Source of the DNA: Halomonas aestuarii
Lineage (GTDB): Bacteria > Pseudomonadota > Gammaproteobacteria > Pseudomonadales > Halomonadaceae
Direction: 5' to 3'
Length of the DNA: 64,000 bases
Assembly: GCF_001886615.1 (NCBI RefSeq)
Contig: NZ_CP018139.1
Coordinates: 2,294,001-2,358,000 of the forward strand
The notes beneath the pieces were generated by a model. It worked only from the letters and a program-made list of their open reading frames with translations, did no database searches and had not been told where the DNA came from. This document shows, in pieces, positions 1 to 8,698 of this stretch; position 1 is the stretch's first letter; each line of letters starts with the position of its first letter. The position numbers and the translations under genes were made by a program.

Positions 1-130
1 TACGCCGTCGGGCCATCGCCCATGTCACAGAGGCCGGGACTTTCCTGGCCGGTACCTGGCCATCGGGTTGTCTCAGGGACGAGTGTGATCCTGATCCGGT
101 CAATGGTGCCGGCTCGGGGCAGGTCGGTCG

Positions 131-409
131 TCAGCCAAGGAAGGCGGCGAAGGCCTCGAAGCCGGCCCGCTGCAACTGGGCCCGATCTGCCCAGCACTGC
201 AGCACGTCGGAATCGGTCGGACGTATTTGCGCTTGTGGGGTAGTCTTCGCCGTTGCCCTCCTCGAGGGAGTTGCATCATCACCATGGGCGTTTTTTTGAT
301 GCAATGCAGCGAAGGCTTTGAAGCCGGCCCGCTGCAACTGGGCCTGGTGTGCCCAGCACTGCAGCACGTAGGAATCGATCGGACGTAGTCGCGTTTGTGG
401 GGTAGTCAT
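131..409 (-). CDS. Small hypothetical protein made of two tandem copies
   Basis: This 92-aa protein is not recognised. A strong Shine-Dalgarno (AGGAGG) lies 9 bases before the ATG at 409. The protein is an internal duplication: residues 2-37 (TTPQTRLRPIDSYVLQCW...) recur about 54 residues later as TTPQAQIRPTDSDVLQCW..., each repeat ending in LQRAGFxAFAA. At the DNA level the second copy also carries its own AGGAGG and the following spacer, but its start codon position reads AAG instead of ATG. The reading frame therefore runs through what looks like a former ribosome-binding site. The likely history is tandem duplication of a gene of about 35-50 codons followed by loss of the internal start. 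No signal peptide or membrane segment is visible. It could be a real small protein or a decaying duplicate. Confidence 0.45.
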   Translation of the reverse strand: MTTPQTRLRPIDSYVLQCWAHQAQLQRAGFKAFAALHQKNAHGDDATPSRRATAKTTPQAQIRPTDSDVLQCWADRAQLQRAGFEAFAAFLG

Positions 410-484
410 CGCAGTTGCCCTCCTAAGGGGGTTGCATGATCACCATAGGCGCTTTTTTGCTGCAATGCAGCAAGAGTTTTGATG
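147..484. repeat. Tandem direct repeat, about 162-bp period
   Basis: The block starting at 147 (gcgaaggcctcgaagccgg) recurs at 309 (gcgaaggctttgaagccgg) and a third partial copy begins near 470. The period is about 162 bp (54 codons), so reading frame is preserved between copies. Each unit contains a coding end, a short spacer with a T-rich stretch, and an AGGAGG ribosome-binding site when read on the minus strand. The third copy (about 410-484) is degenerate and contains only the equivalent of the protein C-terminus. Confidence 0.7.
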
Positions 485-539
485 TGAAATGTCCAAGTGC
501 GCCTTCCTCGGCCGATGTCGTTCGCCACGGTTCGGCGGG

Positions 540-1409
540 CTACCTCAGGCTGACCTCGCCCAGTACGCCGGTCAGCCGTTCCAGCACCGCGCCGCTGTGT
601 CGCCAGAAGTGCCAGTAGAGCGGGACGAAAAGCGCCCGCTCTGGGGCGATGCTGGCCAGCCGACCCTCCGCCACGAGGGTCTCCACCTGCATCATCGGCA
701 TCATGCCGTAGCCCATGCCGGCGCTGGCCAGGCGCACGAAGCCCTGGGAGGACGGGCAGAGGTGGTAGGGAAAGCCGCCGTGGTAGCCACAGCCCTGCAG
801 GAAGCGATGCTGCAGCTGGTCATGGGGGCCGTAGACGATGGCCGGGGCGCTGCCGAAGGCCTCGGCGGTCGGCCCCTCGGGGAAGTGCCGGGCGATGTAG
901 GCCGGCGTGGCGAAGGGGTGATAGACCATGTGCCCCAGCGGCACGCAGCGCGCCCCGGCGATGGGCTGGTCGCTGGCGCAGAGGCAGGCCGCCACCTCGC
1001 CGTCGCGCAGCCGCTTCAGGCCCACGTCCTGATCCTCGATCACCAGGTCCAGCAGCAGGCCCTCCGACTGGCAGAAGTCGCCGACGACGTCGGCCCACCA
1101 GGTCGACAGGCTGTCGGCATTGAGGGCGATCCGCAGACGCGGCGAGGCCTCGCCCAGGGTGGGTAGCGTCGAGCGCAGGTCCCGCTCCAGCAGCTGCACC
1201 TGCTGGTAGTGGTTGAGCAGCCGCTGGCCCGCCGGGGTGGGGTGCAGGGCCGGATGGCGGATCAGCACCGGCTGGCCGAGCCGGATCTCCAGCGCCTTGA
1301 TGCGCTGGGAGACTGCCGACTGCGAGAGCCCCAGCCGGTCGCCGGCGCGCTCGAAGCCGTCGCACTCGACCACCGTGGCCAGGGCCTGGAGCAGCTTGTA
1401 GTCCAGCAT
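540..1409 (-). CDS. argP: LysR-family regulator ArgP
   Basis: This 289-aa protein is the usual length for ArgP (IciA), the regulator that activates the arginine/lysine exporter gene argO in enterobacteria. The N-terminus carries the LysR winged helix (about residues 1-60, with RLGLSQSAVSQRIKALE as the recognition region), followed by a periplasmic-binding-protein-like effector domain. The ATG at 1409 is preceded by GAGAGG. It is divergent from a LysE/ArgO-type exporter 130 bp away, the classical argP-argO arrangement, so the shared intergenic region probably holds the ArgP operator. The assignment rests on sequence resemblance plus context. Confidence 0.9.
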   Translation of the reverse strand: MLDYKLLQALATVVECDGFERAGDRLGLSQSAVSQRIKALEIRLGQPVLIRHPALHPTPAGQRLLNHYQQVQLLERDLRSTLPTLGEASPRLRIALNADSLSTWWADVVGDFCQSEGLLLDLVIEDQDVGLKRLRDGEVAACLCASDQPIAGARCVPLGHMVYHPFATPAYIARHFPEGPTAEAFGSAPAIVYGPHDQLQHRFLQGCGYHGGFPYHLCPSSQGFVRLASAGMGYGMMPMMQVETLVAEGRLASIAPERALFVPLYWHFWRHSGAVLERLTGVLGEVSLR

Positions 1410-1538
1410 CGGGACCTCTCGTGAAACGGGGAAATGGCGATAAGTAAAACTGATGAACGATTAATAGGATGATTTTTGAGTATATCGGCATCCGGCTAAG
1501 CTTGCCGCTCGACACGCCACGACGTCAGGGGACACGCG

Positions 1539-2153
1539 ATGCTGGAGAGCTATTTCACGGGACTGGTGGTCTGCGGCGGGATCATCGTCGCGATCGGCGC
1601 ACAGAACGCCTACGTGCTGGGGCTGGCGGTACGCCGCGAGCATCACTGGTGGTCGGCGGGACTCTGCATGAGCGCGGATGTGCTGCTGCTGGTGACCGGC
1701 ATGTTCGGGGTCAGCGCGGTGCTGCTGAGCATGCCCAGCGCCATGGAGGCGCTGCGCTGGCTGGGCGTGGTCTTCCTCGCCTGGCTGGCGGCCCTGGCGT
1801 TCCACCGCGCCGCCGTCGGCCGGCAGGGGCTGTCCGTCGGCGGCGCCGGGGCGAGCACGCCGGGGCGCGTGCTGCTTGCCACCCTCGCGGTCACCCTGCT
1901 CAATCCCCAGGTGTACCTGGATACCCTGCTGCTGATCCCCTCCATCGGCGCCCAGCAGCAGAGCACCGTCACCTTCGCGGCGGGCACCATCACCGCCTCG
2001 ATCCTCTGGTTCAGCCTGCTGGCCTGGGGCGGATCGGCGCTCTCGCCCTGGCTCTCCCGCCCCCTGGCCTGGCGGGCGATCGACGGCGGCATCGGCGTGA
2101 TGATGGCGGTCATCGCCGTGCACCTGGCCCTCGGCGCGCCCATGGCCGCCTGA
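1539..2153 (+). CDS. argO: LysE/ArgO-type amino acid exporter
   Basis: A 204-aa inner-membrane protein of the LysE family, with hydrophobic segments over most of its length and the N-terminal pattern GIIVAIGAQNAYVLGLAVRR that is typical of LysE/ArgO (the GxQN motif in the first helix). In the family it exports basic amino acids, protecting the cell from excess arginine or lysine or toxic analogues. A purine-rich AGGGGA lies just before the ATG. Transcription is probably activated by the divergently encoded ArgP. The exact substrate is inferred from the family and the neighbour. Confidence 0.85.
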   Translation: MLESYFTGLVVCGGIIVAIGAQNAYVLGLAVRREHHWWSAGLCMSADVLLLVTGMFGVSAVLLSMPSAMEALRWLGVVFLAWLAALAFHRAAVGRQGLSVGGAGASTPGRVLLATLAVTLLNPQVYLDTLLLIPSIGAQQQSTVTFAAGTITASILWFSLLAWGGSALSPWLSRPLAWRAIDGGIGVMMAVIAVHLALGAPMAA

Positions 2154-2156
2154 TCG

Positions 2157-3584
2157 CTAGCCTTCGTTGCCGGCCAGGGCCTCCTTTCCGGGCATCTGCT
2201 CCTCTCCGGCCGCCTGTTCCTCCAGCGGTGTCCACTCGACCGCGGCGCTGATCACGTCCAGGTAGTTGCGGATCCGCTGGACGTAGTGCACCGGCTCGTA
2301 GCCCCGGGCATAGCCGTAGCGGGTCTGGGGGTAGTAGCGCTTGTCGGCCTTCAGTGGCAGCACCTCGCGCATGTCGGCCCAGGAGTCCGGGTTCTTGCCG
2401 AGCTGTCGGGCCAGCTCCCGGGCATCCAGTAGGTGGCCGCGGCCGATGTTGTAGCTCGCCAGGGCCAGGTAGGTGCGGTCCGGTTCGGGAATGGTGTCGG
2501 GCAGCCGGTCATGCCGGTCGGCCAGGTAGCGGGCCCCGCCGTCGATGGCCTCGGCCGGATCCAGACGATTGGTGACGCCGACGGACTTGGCGGTGTTGCG
2601 GGTGAGCATCATGATGCCGCGCACCCCGGTGGGGGAGACGGCGCCGGGATCCCAGTGGGACTCCTGGTACGCCAGGGCCGCGAGCAGGTCGGCGGGCATG
2701 CCGGTCTCCTCCGAGGCCTCCAGGAAGAGCTCCAGGAAGGAGGGCAGGCGTTCCTCGATGCGCCGGTTCAGGGCCCGCAGGTCGACGAAGTCGAATTCGC
2801 CGATGTAGTCGTAGTAGCGGTGCTGCATCTCGTCGAGGCGGGCCTGCCCCTCGGGGCCGGCCATCCACTCCCTGGACCGCTCGGCGAGGGCCTGGTGCCC
2901 GGCGGGAAGGTACCAGCCCAGCCGGTCGCCGCTGGTCAGGTTCATGGCGACCTCCAGGTGCGGGAAGTGACGGCGCACCACCTTCACGATGTTGGAGTCA
3001 GCCAGGGTGCACTCGATCTGTCGGTTCGCCACCGCGGCGAGCAGCATCTCGGTGGTGCGCGGGTCTTCCTCGTAGTCGATGCCGGTGTAGGTGTTGACCA
3101 GGCTCTCGAGCTTCTCCGCGTAGCTCGAGTCCGCCGTGACGCGGATCTCGACGTCGGCCATCTCCTCCACCTCGCGGGGCATGGGGCGCAGCTCGCGATG
3201 GCACACCAGCTGCTCGACGATGTCGGTGTGGGTCGGCCCCTGGAGGAAGCGCTCGTCACGCGAGGGGAGGTGGGTCAGGCCGGCGGCCGCGAGGTGGACC
3301 TCGTCGCTCTCCAGGGCCTCGAGTACCTCGGCGGTGGACCCCGCCAGCGTCCACTCGACCTGCCAGTCGTTGGCCTCGGCGAAGGCCTGCACCAGGTCGT
3401 GCTCCGGCCCGGCCGGGGCCTCCTGGCGGTCGAGGTAGTAGGTGGTGGCGGCATTGCGGGTGACCACCTTGAGGGGCTCGCCGGGGGCGGGCGGGTCGAG
3501 TTGCACGACCGGGGGCTCGTCCGGGCCACAGGCCTGGAGCAGGGCCAGCGGCAGCAGGGCGAACAGCAGGCGTAACCTGGGCAT
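2157..3584 (-). CDS. mltF: Membrane-bound lytic murein transglycosylase F
   Basis: A 475-aa lipoprotein. The start at 3584 is chosen because AGGAG lies eight bases upstream and the protein then begins with a lipoprotein signal (LLFALLPLALLQACG, lipobox cysteine near residue 19). The N-terminal half is a periplasmic solute-binding (SBP_bac_3) fold. The C-terminal half is an SLT goose-lysozyme-like domain with the catalytic glutamate in AYQESHWDP and the SPTGVRGIMMLT motif. MltF cleaves peptidoglycan glycan strands to 1,6-anhydro-muropeptides at the outer membrane. It is slightly shorter than E. coli MltF (518 aa). It converges with argO, four bases away. Confidence 0.9.
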   Translation of the reverse strand: MPRLRLLFALLPLALLQACGPDEPPVVQLDPPAPGEPLKVVTRNAATTYYLDRQEAPAGPEHDLVQAFAEANDWQVEWTLAGSTAEVLEALESDEVHLAAAGLTHLPSRDERFLQGPTHTDIVEQLVCHRELRPMPREVEEMADVEIRVTADSSYAEKLESLVNTYTGIDYEEDPRTTEMLLAAVANRQIECTLADSNIVKVVRRHFPHLEVAMNLTSGDRLGWYLPAGHQALAERSREWMAGPEGQARLDEMQHRYYDYIGEFDFVDLRALNRRIEERLPSFLELFLEASEETGMPADLLAALAYQESHWDPGAVSPTGVRGIMMLTRNTAKSVGVTNRLDPAEAIDGGARYLADRHDRLPDTIPEPDRTYLALASYNIGRGHLLDARELARQLGKNPDSWADMREVLPLKADKRYYPQTRYGYARGYEPVHYVQRIRNYLDVISAAVEWTPLEEQAAGEEQMPGKEALAGNEG

Positions 3585-3666
3585 GGAGGTATCTCCTGAC
3601 CGGGAGGGAGGGTCTGGGGCGAGGGTCCAGCCTATCAGTCTCGCGCCATCTTCCCCTGCCGGCGAG

Positions 3667-4350
3667 TCAACGCAGGGCGGGGCGCGCCGGCCACAGCCTC
3701 GACGCCAGGGCCACGGTGACGGCCAGCAGAGGCAGCCAGGCACTCCCCTCCCCGAGGGTGTCGAGGGTGAGACCGCTCAGCAGGCACCAGAGCGCGGGCA
3801 CGACCAGCAGCGCCCAGGCGCGGGCGGCAGGTTCGGCCAGGGCCGCCACGCCCAGGGTGGCCATGGCGAGCGGGTCGGGGGTGAGCCCGATGACCTCGGC
3901 GCCCGCGAGGCCCCGGCCCATCGCCAGCGCGACGAGGGGATGCAGGGCCAGGGCATAGGTGAACAGCCCCACGCCGAGGCCGCGCCGCACGCTCCAGTGA
4001 CGCGGCAGCCGGAGCCCGCCGCGACAGGTCCCGAGGGCCACCACCAGCAGCGCCTGCAGGCCGAACAACGGGACGACGTAGGCGATGCCCCAGTGGATGG
4101 GGGCGTAGCGCCGCCACAGGAAGGCCCAGGCCACGAAGGCCCAGGCCACGGCCAGCAGGATGACGAGCCAGCGGATGCCCCGCGGGCCGGGACGCAGCAG
4201 CACGGCCAGCGCCAGGCCGCCGAGCGCCAGGGCGAGCAGCTGGGCGGGCCACAGCGCCTGGTTGTTGAGCTCGAAAAGCCGCTCGTAGACCCGTGGCGAG
4301 AACATCAGCAGGTCCTCGGGTCGATAGGTCCACCAGGCGCCGCTGCCCAT
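3667..4350 (-). CDS. DUF6064-like integral membrane protein
   Basis: A 227-aa protein with about six hydrophobic segments and a conserved-looking N-terminus (WWTYRPEDLLMFSPRVYERL) that matches what I recall of the DUF6064 family. The function is unknown. The ATG at 4350 lies three bases downstream of the aldo/keto reductase stop, so the two genes are probably co-transcribed. There are no recognisable catalytic motifs. The family name is from memory and should be treated as moderately supported. Confidence 0.65.
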   Translation of the reverse strand: MGSGAWWTYRPEDLLMFSPRVYERLFELNNQALWPAQLLALALGGLALAVLLRPGPRGIRWLVILLAVAWAFVAWAFLWRRYAPIHWGIAYVVPLFGLQALLVVALGTCRGGLRLPRHWSVRRGLGVGLFTYALALHPLVALAMGRGLAGAEVIGLTPDPLAMATLGVAALAEPAARAWALLVVPALWCLLSGLTLDTLGEGSAWLPLLAVTVALASRLWPARPALR

Positions 4351-4352
4351 GC

Positions 4353-5285
4353 CTAGAGCCCCCGGACGTGGTCCGCCATGCGCCGGCGCATGACGTCGTC
4401 GGGCAGTGGCTCGCGGGCGGCGGCGAGGTTCTCGCGGACATGGTCGACCCGGGTGGTGGCGGGGATGGCGCAGGTGATCGCCGGGTGGGAGATGATGAAC
4501 TTGAGGATGAACTGCACCCAGGTGGCGGCGCCGATCTCGGCGGCCCAGGGCGGCAGCGGCTTGCCCGCCAGGCGCCGGATCAGGCGCTTGCGCTGGAAGG
4601 GGCGGTTGGCGATCACGCCGATGCCGCGCTCCCGGGCGAGGGGCAGCAGTCGGCTCTCGGCCTCGCGGTCGACGATGTTGTAGGTGAGCTGCACGGTGTC
4701 CAGCGGCGCGCGGCGCAGGATGCTCTCGACCTCGTCGTGGCGGCGTCCGTGGGAGGTGGTGATGCCCAGATGACGTACCTCGCCGGCCGCCTTCATCGCC
4801 TGCAGGGTCTCGAGATGGCCTTCCCAGCCCAGCAGGTTGTGCACCTGCAGCAGGTCGAAGTGCGGGACGCCCCAGGCCCGGCGGGAGGCCTCGATCTGCG
4901 CCGGCCCCTCGGCGGGGCTCGAGGTCCAGACCTTGTCGGCGGCATAGACGCGATCGACGGCCTCGAGCCGCGAGAGGGCGTGGCCGATGGTCGCCTGGGA
5001 GGAGCCGTACATCGGCGAGGAGTCGATCAGGCGTCCCCCTGCGGCGAAGAACGCCGCCATCACCTCGGTGCACGCCTCGAGCAGTACCGGGTCGTCGCCG
5101 ACGTTGAAGGTGATCCAGCTGCCCAGTCCGACCAGGGGCAGCGCCTCGCCGCTGCCGGGCAGCGCCCGAGTCAGCGGTTCGGCCGCCCGCGCCGGGGCGG
5201 CGAGGGCGGGCAGCGTCGCGGTGGCCGCCGCGGCGAGCAGGCTGCCCAGCAGCCGGCGGCGGGACAGGGGAGGGAGATGGGCCAT
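4353..5285 (-). CDS. Tat-exported aldo/keto reductase
   Basis: A 310-aa protein. The start at 5285 follows AGGAG by seven bases and gives an N-terminus with a twin-arginine signal (SRRRLLGSLLAAAATA), so the enzyme is probably exported folded to the periplasm. The aldo/keto reductase barrel shows the active-site pattern LIDSSPMYGSSQ (catalytic Asp and Tyr), a downstream AADKVW lysine and LLQVHNLLGW (histidine). It would reduce carbonyls with NAD(P)H, although cofactor supply in the periplasm is uncertain, as for other Tat-targeted members. It is followed directly by the DUF6064 gene. Confidence 0.85.
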   Translation of the reverse strand: MAHLPPLSRRRLLGSLLAAAATATLPALAAPARAAEPLTRALPGSGEALPLVGLGSWITFNVGDDPVLLEACTEVMAAFFAAGGRLIDSSPMYGSSQATIGHALSRLEAVDRVYAADKVWTSSPAEGPAQIEASRRAWGVPHFDLLQVHNLLGWEGHLETLQAMKAAGEVRHLGITTSHGRRHDEVESILRRAPLDTVQLTYNIVDREAESRLLPLARERGIGVIANRPFQRKRLIRRLAGKPLPPWAAEIGAATWVQFILKFIISHPAITCAIPATTRVDHVRENLAAAREPLPDDVMRRRMADHVRGL

Positions 5286-5344
5286 GGTGTGCTCCTGGTC
5301 ATGCTGAGCACAGTGTAGTTGCCCCGGAAGGGCGGCCGGGCGCC

Positions 5345-6295
5345 TCAGGAGCCGTCGGTCGGGAAGGCTGGAGCGGCCTGCCACGCCTCGAGCCGGTCGC
5401 GCAGATCATCGGCGGCGGGCTCGGCCTGGCGTAGGATCTCCTCGATGCGGTTGAAGTGCAGCAGGCGCACGCCGCGGGCCTCCGGGTGCAGGTAGAGGTC
5501 GGGTGGCCGGTGGCGCAGCGACTGTCGGATGATCGCCTGCTGCATGATCTTGAAGCTGTTGAACAGCATGTCGGTCAGGCCGATCTCCTCTCCATCGTCC
5601 AGCTGTGGGCTGCCCGAGACGTCCACGGCGATGATCAGGTCGACCTCGTCGCGGAGCAGGTCGAAGGGCAGGGGGGTGGAGGTGCCGCCATCGATCAGCA
5701 GCCGCTCGCCACGGTGGATGGGCAGGAACAGCCCCGGCACCGCCATGCTTGCCTCGATGGCCGGGAACAGCGCCCCCTGGTCGAGGACCACGCTCTCCCC
5801 CGTCCAGTAGTCCGTGGCCACCACCTCGAGGGGGATGCGCAGCTCGTCGAAGGTGCGCACCTCGGTATGGCCGGCCAGGAAGCGCAGGAAGCCGGCGGAG
5901 TCGAGCAGACCGGCATCGTCGTTCCCGAACGGCATGAGCGCCGTCAGGTCCACCTCCGACTCGGCCAGGCCCGAGAGCGCATCCAGGGGCGAGCCGGCCA
6001 CGTCGTCGAAGATGTCACGGATCTCCTTGGCCGGGAGCCCGGCGGCATAGAGCCCGCCGATCACCGCGCCGATGCTGGTGCCGACGATGCGGTCGGGCAC
6101 GATCCCGAGGTCGTCGAAGACCTGCAGGATGGCGATGTGCGCCAGGCCGTTGGCGCCGCCCGACCCCAGCGCCAGGCCGATGGTCGGACCGGGCGCCGGG
6201 GTGTCCTCGGGGGTCGCCGCGACCGGGGTCGCCGCGACCGGGGCCGCCGCCGGCAGGGCGGCGGTGAGCAGGGCCGCGATGCGCCGTGGCGTCAT
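5345..6295 (-). CDS. Patatin-like phospholipase
   Basis: A 316-aa patatin-family acyl hydrolase. The oxyanion-hole loop (GSGGANGLAH), the nucleophile elbow GTSIG with its serine, and the catalytic aspartate in LIDGGTSTP are all present. The N-terminus is a hydrophobic signal-like stretch containing a short direct repeat (PVAATPVAAT), which suggests export. The ATG at 6295 is preferred because GGAG sits at good spacing. A GTG at 6314-6316 would lie inside the preceding gene. The start overlaps the flavoprotein stop region, consistent with co-transcription. The family hydrolyses membrane lipids; the substrate is unknown. Confidence 0.85.
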   Translation of the reverse strand: MTPRRIAALLTAALPAAAPVAATPVAATPEDTPAPGPTIGLALGSGGANGLAHIAILQVFDDLGIVPDRIVGTSIGAVIGGLYAAGLPAKEIRDIFDDVAGSPLDALSGLAESEVDLTALMPFGNDDAGLLDSAGFLRFLAGHTEVRTFDELRIPLEVVATDYWTGESVVLDQGALFPAIEASMAVPGLFLPIHRGERLLIDGGTSTPLPFDLLRDEVDLIIAVDVSGSPQLDDGEEIGLTDMLFNSFKIMQQAIIRQSLRHRPPDLYLHPEARGVRLLHFNRIEEILRQAEPAADDLRDRLEAWQAAPAFPTDGS

Positions 6296-6297
6296 GC

Positions 6298-7764
6298 TCA
6301 GTCTCCGGGGCCGCACTCCATGCAGCGCTCGGTGATGGCCGGGCCCTGCTGCAGGGCGGCGTTGAGGTCGCGTAGCGCGCCGCGCAGCCCCTCCTCGAGC
6401 ACCGGGTGGTAGAAGGGCATCTCGAGGATGCGGCTCACGCTGAGCTTCTGCTCCAGCATCCAGGCCAGCAGGTGCGCCATGTGCTCCACCCGCGGGCCGA
6501 AGAGCTCGGCGCCCAGGAACTGACCCGAGCCGTGCTCGGCGTAGAGGCGCATCAGGCCGCGGTTCTGGCGCATCACCATGGCCCGCCCCTGGTCCTCGAA
6601 GGAGGCCTCGCCGGTGGCGATGCAGTCGCAGCCGCCGTACTGGCCTTCCAGCTCGGCACGGCTGACGCCGATGGTGGCCATCTGCGGGTCGGTGAAGACC
6701 ACGGCGAGGGGCACGTTGCGGTTGCCGGCGCGCAGTTCCGGGTAGCGGCCGGCATTGTCGCCGGCGATGCGTCCCTCGTTGTTGGCCTCGTGCAGCAGCG
6801 GCAGCGCCTGGTTGGCATCGCCGGCGATGAAGATGTGGCCGGGACCGTCATCGGCATTGCGGCACTGCAGGGTGAAGCGGTTGTAGTGGGGCATGCCCTT
6901 GTCGTCGACGGACAGCCCGGCCTTCTCCAGGTCGAGCCGGTCGACGTTGGGGCGCCGGCCGGTGGCCGCGAGCAGGTAGTCGAAGCGCTCGGTGAGGCGC
7001 TCGCCGGTGTCGCGCTCTAGGAAGGTGACCACCACGGCGTCGCCGTCACGCTCGATGCGTTCCACCTTGGCATCGGGGTCGACGTAGAGCTCCTCGTTGA
7101 AGGTGCGGTCGGCGTAGTCCCTCACGGCCTCGTCCCGGAAGGGCCCCAGGGCGCCGCCCACGCCGAAGACCCGCAGGCGCACGCCCAGCCGGTGAAGCGC
7201 CTGGCCGAGCTCCAGGCCGATCACGCCGGGGCCGAACACGGCCACCGACTCGGGCAGGTCGTCCCACTCGAAGACGTCGTCGTTGACGACCAGCAGGTCG
7301 CCGGCCGCCTCGAAGAAGCCCGGCCAGGTGCCACGCGAGCCGGTGGCGATGACGATGGTGCGGGCCCTCACGCGGGTATGTTCGCCGACGATCAGGGTGT
7401 GCGGGTCGTCGAAGCGCGCGTGGCCCTCGAAGCGGTTCTCCTCGCCGATGCGCTCCACCGTCTTCAGCACCCGCCCCACGAAGCCGTCGCGCTCGCGCTG
7501 GACGCGCTCCATGACGGCCCGGCCGTCCACCTCGACCGAGCCGACCCGCACCCCGAAGCCGCCGGCATCCCGTGCATGGTGGGCGGACTCGGCGGCGGCG
7601 ATCAGCAGCTTGGAGGGCATGCAGCCGACCCGGGCGCAGGTGGTGCCGTAGGTCCCGCCCTCGATCAGCAGCACGCTGTCGCTGTGCTTGCGGGCGGCGT
7701 GCCAGGCGCTCAGTCCGGCGCTGCCGGCTCCGATGATGGCGATATCGACCTCACGTTCCTGCAT
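6298..7764 (-). CDS. Dihydrolipoamide dehydrogenase-like flavoprotein
   Basis: A 488-aa class I pyridine-nucleotide disulfide oxidoreductase. An N-terminal FAD-binding GAGSAGLSA motif is followed by the redox-active disulfide CARVGC (CX4C), an NAD-binding region (GPGVIGLELGQAL) and a C-terminal dimerisation domain carrying the HPVLEE His-Glu pair. The start at 7764 follows GAGAGGAGAG. The family oxidises dihydrolipoamide or related thiols with NAD+. The gene is about 36 kb from the 2-oxoacid dehydrogenase operon of this window and is not linked to it. Related uncharacterised disulfide reductases are possible. The C-terminus ends in CMECGPGD, an extra cysteine pair. Confidence 0.8.
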   Translation of the reverse strand: MQEREVDIAIIGAGSAGLSAWHAARKHSDSVLLIEGGTYGTTCARVGCMPSKLLIAAAESAHHARDAGGFGVRVGSVEVDGRAVMERVQRERDGFVGRVLKTVERIGEENRFEGHARFDDPHTLIVGEHTRVRARTIVIATGSRGTWPGFFEAAGDLLVVNDDVFEWDDLPESVAVFGPGVIGLELGQALHRLGVRLRVFGVGGALGPFRDEAVRDYADRTFNEELYVDPDAKVERIERDGDAVVVTFLERDTGERLTERFDYLLAATGRRPNVDRLDLEKAGLSVDDKGMPHYNRFTLQCRNADDGPGHIFIAGDANQALPLLHEANNEGRIAGDNAGRYPELRAGNRNVPLAVVFTDPQMATIGVSRAELEGQYGGCDCIATGEASFEDQGRAMVMRQNRGLMRLYAEHGSGQFLGAELFGPRVEHMAHLLAWMLEQKLSVSRILEMPFYHPVLEEGLRGALRDLNAALQQGPAITERCMECGPGD

Positions 7765-7885
7765 CGGGCTCTCCTCTCGTACATGTGCATGCGTCGGTGT
7801 GCATGGACCCACTATGGCACAGGGTAGGGAGGTTTGGCCGGGCCACTGCGGCGGTGTCTTGACGCAGGACAGGACGCCCGGCCCC

Positions 7886-8503
7886 TCAGGCGGCCAGGCG
7901 CAGGGCGAAGCCGATCAGCAGGGAGCCGAAGGTCCAGCGCTGGAGTCGCTGCCTCAGGGGGCTGCCGGCCAACCAGCGCTGCAGGGCGGCTCCCAGGGTG
8001 GCGTAACCGGCATCGAACAGCAGGCCGACGCCCACCAGCAGGCCACCCAGCAGGGCGAACTGCAGCAACACGGCGCCCTCGTCGGGTTGCACGAACTGGG
8101 GCAGCAGCACCGAGCAGAACAGCAGCGACTTGGGGTTGAGCAGGTTGGTCAGCAGGCCTCGGCGCCAGGCGCGCCGGAGGCCGGCAGGGAGGACACCTGG
8201 CCGGTCCGTCTCGAGGTTCGGGGTGACCGCGGGGGAGCGAAACAGCTGCAGGCCGATCCAGGCCAGGTAGGCTCCTCCCGCGTAGCGCACCGCATCGAAG
8301 GTCCAGGGCGCGGTGGTGAAGAGTGTGGCCAGCCCCAGGGCCGCCAGGGCCACGTGCAGGCCGCGCGCCACGGCCAGTCCCGCCGCGGTGGCCAGCGCCC
8401 GGGCGTGCCCCTGCAGGCTGCCGGTCTGCAGCACCAGGAGCATGTCGGGGCCGGGCAGCAGGTAGATCGCCGCCAGGGCACCGATGAACAGCCACAGCTC
8501 CAT
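7886..8503 (-). CDS. LysE/RhtB-family amino acid exporter
   Basis: A 205-aa membrane protein with about six hydrophobic segments and the RhtB/LysE signature near the N-terminus (YLLPGPDMLLVLQTGSLQG), plus the TNLLNPKSLLF motif. It probably exports an amino acid. It is divergent from an Lrp/AsnC-type regulator, a frequent pairing in which the regulator senses the exported amino acid. Alternative upstream in-frame starts are rejected because the extra N-terminus would be encoded by the 15-bp repeat array described separately. Confidence 0.85.
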   Translation of the reverse strand: MELWLFIGALAAIYLLPGPDMLLVLQTGSLQGHARALATAAGLAVARGLHVALAALGLATLFTTAPWTFDAVRYAGGAYLAWIGLQLFRSPAVTPNLETDRPGVLPAGLRRAWRRGLLTNLLNPKSLLFCSVLLPQFVQPDEGAVLLQFALLGGLLVGVGLLFDAGYATLGAALQRWLAGSPLRQRLQRWTFGSLLIGFALRLAA

Positions 8504-8518
8504 GGACTCGCCTCCTTC

Positions 8519-8623
8519 TGTTGCGAAACGTCTGGTCGCGACACGCCTTGTAGCGATACCCCCGGTCGCGACACCCCTTTTCCATACACCCCGGGTCGCG
8601 ACATGCCGGGCACGAGACATCCT
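8519..8623. repeat. Degenerate 15-bp tandem repeat array
   Basis: About seven 15-bp units lie in the region upstream of the exporter gene. The best copies are 8534-8548, 8564-8578 and 8594-8608, which share GGTCGCGACAnnCC and recur exactly every 30 bp. The units between them (such as 8549-8563, TGTAGCGATACCCCC) are weaker versions of the same word. The array sits in the divergent control region between the RhtB-type exporter and the Lrp-type regulator. Repeated sites on one helical face would suit cooperative binding by an octameric Lrp-like protein; that role is an inference. Confidence 0.6.
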
Positions 8624-8698
8624 CTGTCAGCACCGTGCCAGTCTAGCGCCGGGGGCGCCGGCAGGTCCTTGCGAATTCGACCGGGAAAGCGGATCACT

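Noticed and set aside
1..130. Short plus-strand frame from base 22
   Set aside because: No ribosome-binding site, no recognisable motif and atypical Arg/Ser-rich composition; nothing supportable lies in the first 130 bases.
2433..3575. Long plus-strand open frame opposite mltF
   Set aside because: It mirrors mltF codon by codon, has no recognisable domain and shows low-complexity Gly/Val/Ala composition typical of antisense frames in GC-rich DNA.
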